Assembly: GCA_947456845.1 (NCBI GenBank) | Contig: CANGUJ010000116.1 | Location: forward strand, 1-9,703 | DNA length: 9,703 nt | Direction: 5' to 3' | Source of the DNA: Burkholderiales bacterium | Lineage (GTDB): Bacteria > Pseudomonadota > Gammaproteobacteria > Burkholderiales > JAEUOS01 | Part shown: one piece after another, positions 6,199 through 9,703 of the stretch | Position numbering within the stretch: position 1 is the stretch's first letter | Layout of the letters: each line of letters opens with the position of its first letter | The notes under the pieces: generated by a model | What the model saw: the letters and a program-made list of their open reading frames with translations, nothing else | Told to the model about the DNA's origin: nothing | Databases searched by the model: none | Made by a program: the position numbers and the translations under genes

Positions 6199-7002
6199 TC
6201 AGCGGTCGGCCCGCGCATGCGGCGAACTGCGCCAGGCATAGACCAGCGCTGCCCAGCCGACGATGGCCGAAAGCCATGCGAGCAGCGCCCACCACACGCC
6301 CCATGACACGCTGAACAGGTAGACCAGCATGAACGCCAGCGGATAGACGACCATCCCCTGGATGGCCGTGGCGATCACCGCGGCGGTCGCCGCCGCGCCC
6401 ACCCGCGGATGCATGAGCACGATGGAAGAGGTCAGGACCAGCGGAAACGCCGCCAGCAGGCCCGTCCAGTCCGGTCCGATGGCATGACTGAAGGTCACGA
6501 TGGTGCCTGCCATCACGCCGACAAACGCAGCGCGCAACGGCAGGTCGTACCAGCGCTTCGCGCCGGCCAGCAGTTTCCTGCCGGCCAGCAGGTGGCGGGT
6601 GAGCAGGGCCCCGGTGAAGAGCAAGACGGTGCAGAAGGCCGCCAGCGGGCCCGGCGCGGGGTTCCAGCGTTGCTCCGCCCATGCCACCGCGAACCAGGAC
6701 GCGAGCGCCAGGGCCAGGCTCGCGGGCATGGGCATGCGCCGCGCGAGCAGCACGTAGACCGTCCCGAACACCGCGACCGCGCCGTTGGCCGCGATGCTGC
6801 CGAGCGCGCTGCCGGCCACGAAATCCGGCGCCGCCGTGAACGCCAGCATCACATAGGTTGGGCCCACCGATACCGGCATGGCGATGATGAGGCCGGCGAT
6901 CAGCGGGCCGCTCCTCTCGGCCAGCGTGGTCGCGGCCACCACCACGGTGGCGGCGAAGGCCACCTTGACGGCGATCGACAGCCAGAGCGGAAGTTCGGGC
7001 AA
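6199..7002 (-). CDS. Uncharacterised polytopic membrane protein with internal duplication
   Basis: I do not recognise a characterised family. From the proposed TTG at 7002 the product is 267 residues, nearly all hydrophobic, with about 7-8 possible membrane spans (roughly 9-27, 34-54, 62-87, 94-110, 119-138, 157-174, 180-196, 203-230, 234-256). Two stretches look alike with a constant offset of 144 residues: 32-86 (G32 P33, G37, P43) and 176-230 (G176 P177, G181, P187). This suggests an old duplication like that in many small transporters. A cytosolic basic loop is likely around 141-151 (GRKLLAGAKRW). The start is uncertain: there is no ATG or good Shine-Dalgarno, and TTG is the most upstream conventional codon after the purL stop; GTG at 6963 is possible. 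It lies 37 bases after purL with no terminator between them, so co-transcription is likely. Confidence 0.75.
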   Translation of the reverse strand: MPELPLWLSIAVKVAFAATVVVAATTLAERSGPLIAGLIIAMPVSVGPTYVMLAFTAAPDFVAGSALGSIAANGAVAVFGTVYVLLARRMPMPASLALALASWFAVAWAEQRWNPAPGPLAAFCTVLLFTGALLTRHLLAGRKLLAGAKRWYDLPLRAAFVGVMAGTIVTFSHAIGPDWTGLLAAFPLVLTSSIVLMHPRVGAAATAAVIATAIQGMVVYPLAFMLVYLFSVSWGVWWALLAWLSAIVGWAALVYAWRSSPHARADR

Positions 7003-7039
7003 GGAGAGGCTTGCTATTGGGCGGCCGGACCCGGGCCCG

Positions 7040-9703
7040 TCAGCCCAGCCACCTGCGCGCGTTGCGGAACATGCGCAGCCAGGCGCCGTCCTCACACGCG
7101 CCCGGCATCGACCAGGATTGCTGCACCGTGCGGAACACACGTTCCGGGTGCGGCATCACGATAGTGAAGCGGCCGTCGGCGGTGGTGTAACCGTTGAACC
7201 CGCCTGCCGATCCGTTCGGATTGAAGGGGTAGGTCTCGGTGGGCTGGCCGCGGTTGTCGACATAGCGGATCACGGCGATGGCCTCGGCGATGTCGCCTTC
7301 CTGCGAAAAGTCGGCGAAGCCCTCGCCGTGCGCGGTGGGCACCGCAATGCGGCTGCCGGCCATGCCGGCGAAGAACAGCGAGGGGGAATCCAGCACCTCG
7401 ACGGTCACGAAGCGCGCCTCGAACTGCTCGCTGCGGTTCTTGGTGAAGCGCGGCCAGTGCGCGGCGCCGGGAATCAGGCTGGTGAGGTTGGCCATCATCT
7501 GGCAACCGTTGCACACGCCCAGGGCGAAGACGTCCTCGCGCGCGAAGAAGGCCTCGAAGTCGGCGCGCGCGCGCGGGTTGAACAGGATGGACTTCGCCCA
7601 GCCGGCGCCGCCGCCGAGCACATCGCCGTAGGAGAAACCGCCGCAGGCCGCAAACCCCTTGAAGCCGGCCAGGCTCACCCGCCCGGCGATGATGTCGCTC
7701 ATGTGCACGTCGAAGGCCGCGAAGCCGGCGCGATCGAAGGCCGCCGCCATCTCGACATGGCCGTTGACGCCCTGCTCGCGCAGGATGGCGATCCCGGGGC
7801 GCGCGCCGCCGGCGATGAAGGGCGCGGCGATGTCCTCGGAGGGGTCGAAGCTGAAATGCTGGGAGATCCCCGGATCCTGCGCATCGGCCAGCGCGTCGAA
7901 TTCCTGCAGGGCCGCCGCCGGGTTGTCGCGCAGGACCTGCATGCGATAGCTGGTCTCGCCCCACACCCGCAGCAACTCGGCGCGCGGCAGGGCGAACACC
8001 GGCTTGGCGTTGCGCACGAAACGGATCTCGTCGCGCTTGTTGGGGCTGCCCACGACGAACACGCAGCCGCCCAGGCCGCAGGCCTCGAGCCGCGCGATGA
8101 TGGCGTTGCGATCCGCCGTGCGCACCTGCACCACCGCCCCGGGCTCCTCGCAGAACATCGCCGCGAGCACCCGGTCGTTGAAGCGCCCCTTGACCATATC
8201 GGGCTTGATCTCGAAGCCGTCATGGTCGGTGGTGGCGGCGTCCCAGCATACCGTGTCGAGATTGACCGATACGCCGGTCCGGCCGGCGAAAGCCATCTCG
8301 CAGACCGTGGCGAAGAGGCCGCCGTCGGAGCGGTCGTGGTAGGCGAGCAGCAGTCCCTCGCGGTTGAGCGCCTGGATGGCGTTGAAGAACGCCTTCAGCA
8401 GGCCCGGGGCATCGAGGTCCGGCACCGCATCGCCGAACCGGTTGTAGGCCTGCGCCAGGACCGAGAAGCCCATGCGCTGCCGTCCGGCCGCGAGATCGAT
8501 CAGCAGCAGCGTGGTCGGCCCCTGGTCGGTTTTGAGCTGCGGCGTGAGGCTGCGGCGCACATCGTCCACCGGCGCGAAGGCGGTGACGATGAGCGAGAGC
8601 GGCGCGGTCATTTCCTTGCGGCCCCCCGCGTCTTCCCAGACCGTCTTCATCGACATGGAGTCCTTGCCGACCGGAATGGCCACGCCCAGGGCGTTGCACA
8701 ACTCCACCGTGACGGCCTTGACCGTGGCATATAGCGCGGCGTCCTCGCCGGTCCTGGCGTGGCCGGCCGCGGCCATCCAGTTGGCCGAGAGCTTGATGCG
8801 CGAGATGTCGCCGATGTCGGCCGCCGCGATGTTGGTGATGGCCTCGGCCACCGCCATGCGCCCCGAGGCGGGCGCATCGAGCATGGCCAGCGGCGCGCGT
8901 TCGCCGAGGGCGAAGGCCTCGCCGGCGTAGCCCTTGAAATCGCGTAGCGTCACGGCGCAGTCGGCCACCGGCACCTGCCAGGGGCCGACCATCTGGTCGC
9001 GCGCGCACAGACCGCCCACGGTACGGTCGCCGATGGCGATCAGGAAGGTCTTGGCAGCCACCGCGGGCATGCGCAGCACGCGCGGCACGGCCTCGGTGAG
9101 CACCACATCGGTAAGGTCCAGGCGCGGGAACTCGCGCGGCACGCTTGCGACATCGCGCAGCATCTTCGGCGGCTTGCCCAGCAACACCTCGAGCGGCATG
9201 TCCACCGGCATGTTGCCGAACAGGCGGTCGCCCACCTGCAGCCGGCCGTCGTCGGTGGCCGTGCCCACCACCGCGAACGGGCAGCGCTCGCGCAGGCAGG
9301 CGGCACGGAAGTCCGGCAGGCGGTCGGGGGATATCGCCAGCACGTAGCGCTCCTGCGACTCGTTGCTCCAGATCTCCCGCGGGCTCATGCCCGGCTCCTC
9401 CGACGGCACGTCGCGCAGGTCAAAGCGCGCGCCGGTGCCCTCCCCGCCCGCGTCCACCAGTTCGGGGAAGGCGTTCGACAGGCCGCCGGCCCCCACGTCA
9501 TGGATGGCGAGGATCGGGTTGTCCGCGCCCGTCTGCCAGCAGCGGTCGATCACCTCCTGCGCGCGGCGCTGGATCTCGGCGTTGCCGCGCTGCACGGAGT
9601 CGAAGTCCAGGTCGGCGCTGTTGCTGCCGGCGCCCATGCTGGAGGCGGCGCCGCCGCCCATGCCGATCAGCATCCCCGGCCCGCCCAGCTGGATGAGCAG
9701 GGT
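7040..9703 (-). CDS. purL: Phosphoribosylformylglycinamidine synthase PurL (large form), N-terminus cut by window edge
   Basis: Catalyses the fourth step of purine synthesis, converting FGAR, glutamine and ATP to FGAM; cytosolic monomer of the long, single-chain type. The frame is open across the right edge, so about 887 residues are visible of roughly 1300; the N-terminal third is missing. Visible parts are the FGAM-synthase core (GMGGGAASSMGAGSNSADLD, IHDVGAGGLSN, NESQERYVLA, ARDQMVGPWQVP), the second AIRS-like half (IPVGKDSMSMKT, AYHDRSDGGL) and the C-terminal class I glutamine amidotransferase. The amidotransferase nucleophile is the Cys of GVCNGCQMM (codon 7511-7513), with His and Glu of PHPERVFRT at 7148-7150 and 7142-7144. 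Compared with E. coli as I recall it, about 20 extra residues follow the AFAGRTGVSV segment (near 8170-8250). No frameshift or missing catalytic residue is seen. The membrane-protein gene follows at once. Confidence 0.97.
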   Translation of the reverse strand, partial: TLLIQLGGPGMLIGMGGGAASSMGAGSNSADLDFDSVQRGNAEIQRRAQEVIDRCWQTGADNPILAIHDVGAGGLSNAFPELVDAGGEGTGARFDLRDVPSEEPGMSPREIWSNESQERYVLAISPDRLPDFRAACLRERCPFAVVGTATDDGRLQVGDRLFGNMPVDMPLEVLLGKPPKMLRDVASVPREFPRLDLTDVVLTEAVPRVLRMPAVAAKTFLIAIGDRTVGGLCARDQMVGPWQVPVADCAVTLRDFKGYAGEAFALGERAPLAMLDAPASGRMAVAEAITNIAAADIGDISRIKLSANWMAAAGHARTGEDAALYATVKAVTVELCNALGVAIPVGKDSMSMKTVWEDAGGRKEMTAPLSLIVTAFAPVDDVRRSLTPQLKTDQGPTTLLLIDLAAGRQRMGFSVLAQAYNRFGDAVPDLDAPGLLKAFFNAIQALNREGLLLAYHDRSDGGLFATVCEMAFAGRTGVSVNLDTVCWDAATTDHDGFEIKPDMVKGRFNDRVLAAMFCEEPGAVVQVRTADRNAIIARLEACGLGGCVFVVGSPNKRDEIRFVRNAKPVFALPRAELLRVWGETSYRMQVLRDNPAAALQEFDALADAQDPGISQHFSFDPSEDIAAPFIAGGARPGIAILREQGVNGHVEMAAAFDRAGFAAFDVHMSDIIAGRVSLAGFKGFAACGGFSYGDVLGGGAGWAKSILFNPRARADFEAFFAREDVFALGVCNGCQMMANLTSLIPGAAHWPRFTKNRSEQFEARFVTVEVLDSPSLFFAGMAGSRIAVPTAHGEGFADFSQEGDIAEAIAVIRYVDNRGQPTETYPFNPNGSAGGFNGYTTADGRFTIVMPHPERVFRTVQQSWSMPGACEDGAWLRMFRNARRWLG

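Noticed and set aside
8170..8250. Insertion of about 20 residues in PurL relative to E. coli
   Set aside because: Betaproteobacterial PurL sequences as I recall them carry a similar insertion, so it is probably a lineage trait and not a novelty; I could not verify this by alignment.
6878..8734. 618-residue plus-strand open frame opposite purL
   Set aside because: It is a mirror of GC-rich purL codons, with Arg/Ala/Gly/His-rich low-complexity composition and no recognisable motif; the purL strand is unambiguous.

Overview
This GC-rich, gene-dense window looks like a betaproteobacterial chromosome, most likely Rhodocyclales-like (Azoarcus/Thauera relatives). That placement is an inference from codon bias, protein similarity recalled from memory and the yciB-bolA-peptidylprolyl isomerase gene order. 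Nothing suggests a mobile element, CRISPR array, tRNA or rRNA. All genes appear intact except the two cut by the window edges.

Left part (1-3395). An AlkK-type medium-chain acyl-CoA synthetase on the minus strand is cut at its C-terminus by the left edge. It is divergent from selO (protein AMP-transferase), across a 217-base intergenic region with a perfect TATAAT on the minus strand and a 14-base interrupted palindrome. selO is followed on the same strand by msrB, the methionine-R-sulfoxide reductase gene.

Middle part (3434-5122). A compact plus-strand operon encodes the membrane protein YciB, a BolA-family protein and a secreted parvulin-type peptidylprolyl isomerase. Both junctions are 4-base stop/start overlaps (TTGA, then ATGA), and the operon ends at a clear rho-independent terminator.

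Right part (5213-9703). oxyR, encoding the peroxide sensor with Cys199 and Cys208 in the same positions as in E. coli, has a short leader rich in possible operator elements. It converges on a minus-strand unit running from the right edge: purL (N-terminus cut off) and then a small uncharacterised membrane protein with an apparent internal duplication.

The common theme of selO, msrB, bolA and oxyR is redox and oxidative-stress handling, but they lie in separate transcription units. I found no convincing previously undescribed system. The best items for a second look are the oxyR leader (three ATAGC/GCTAT elements and a Fur-like box), the duplicated membrane protein behind purL, and the TTG-started bolA. 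No stretch longer than about 220 bases lacks a gene.
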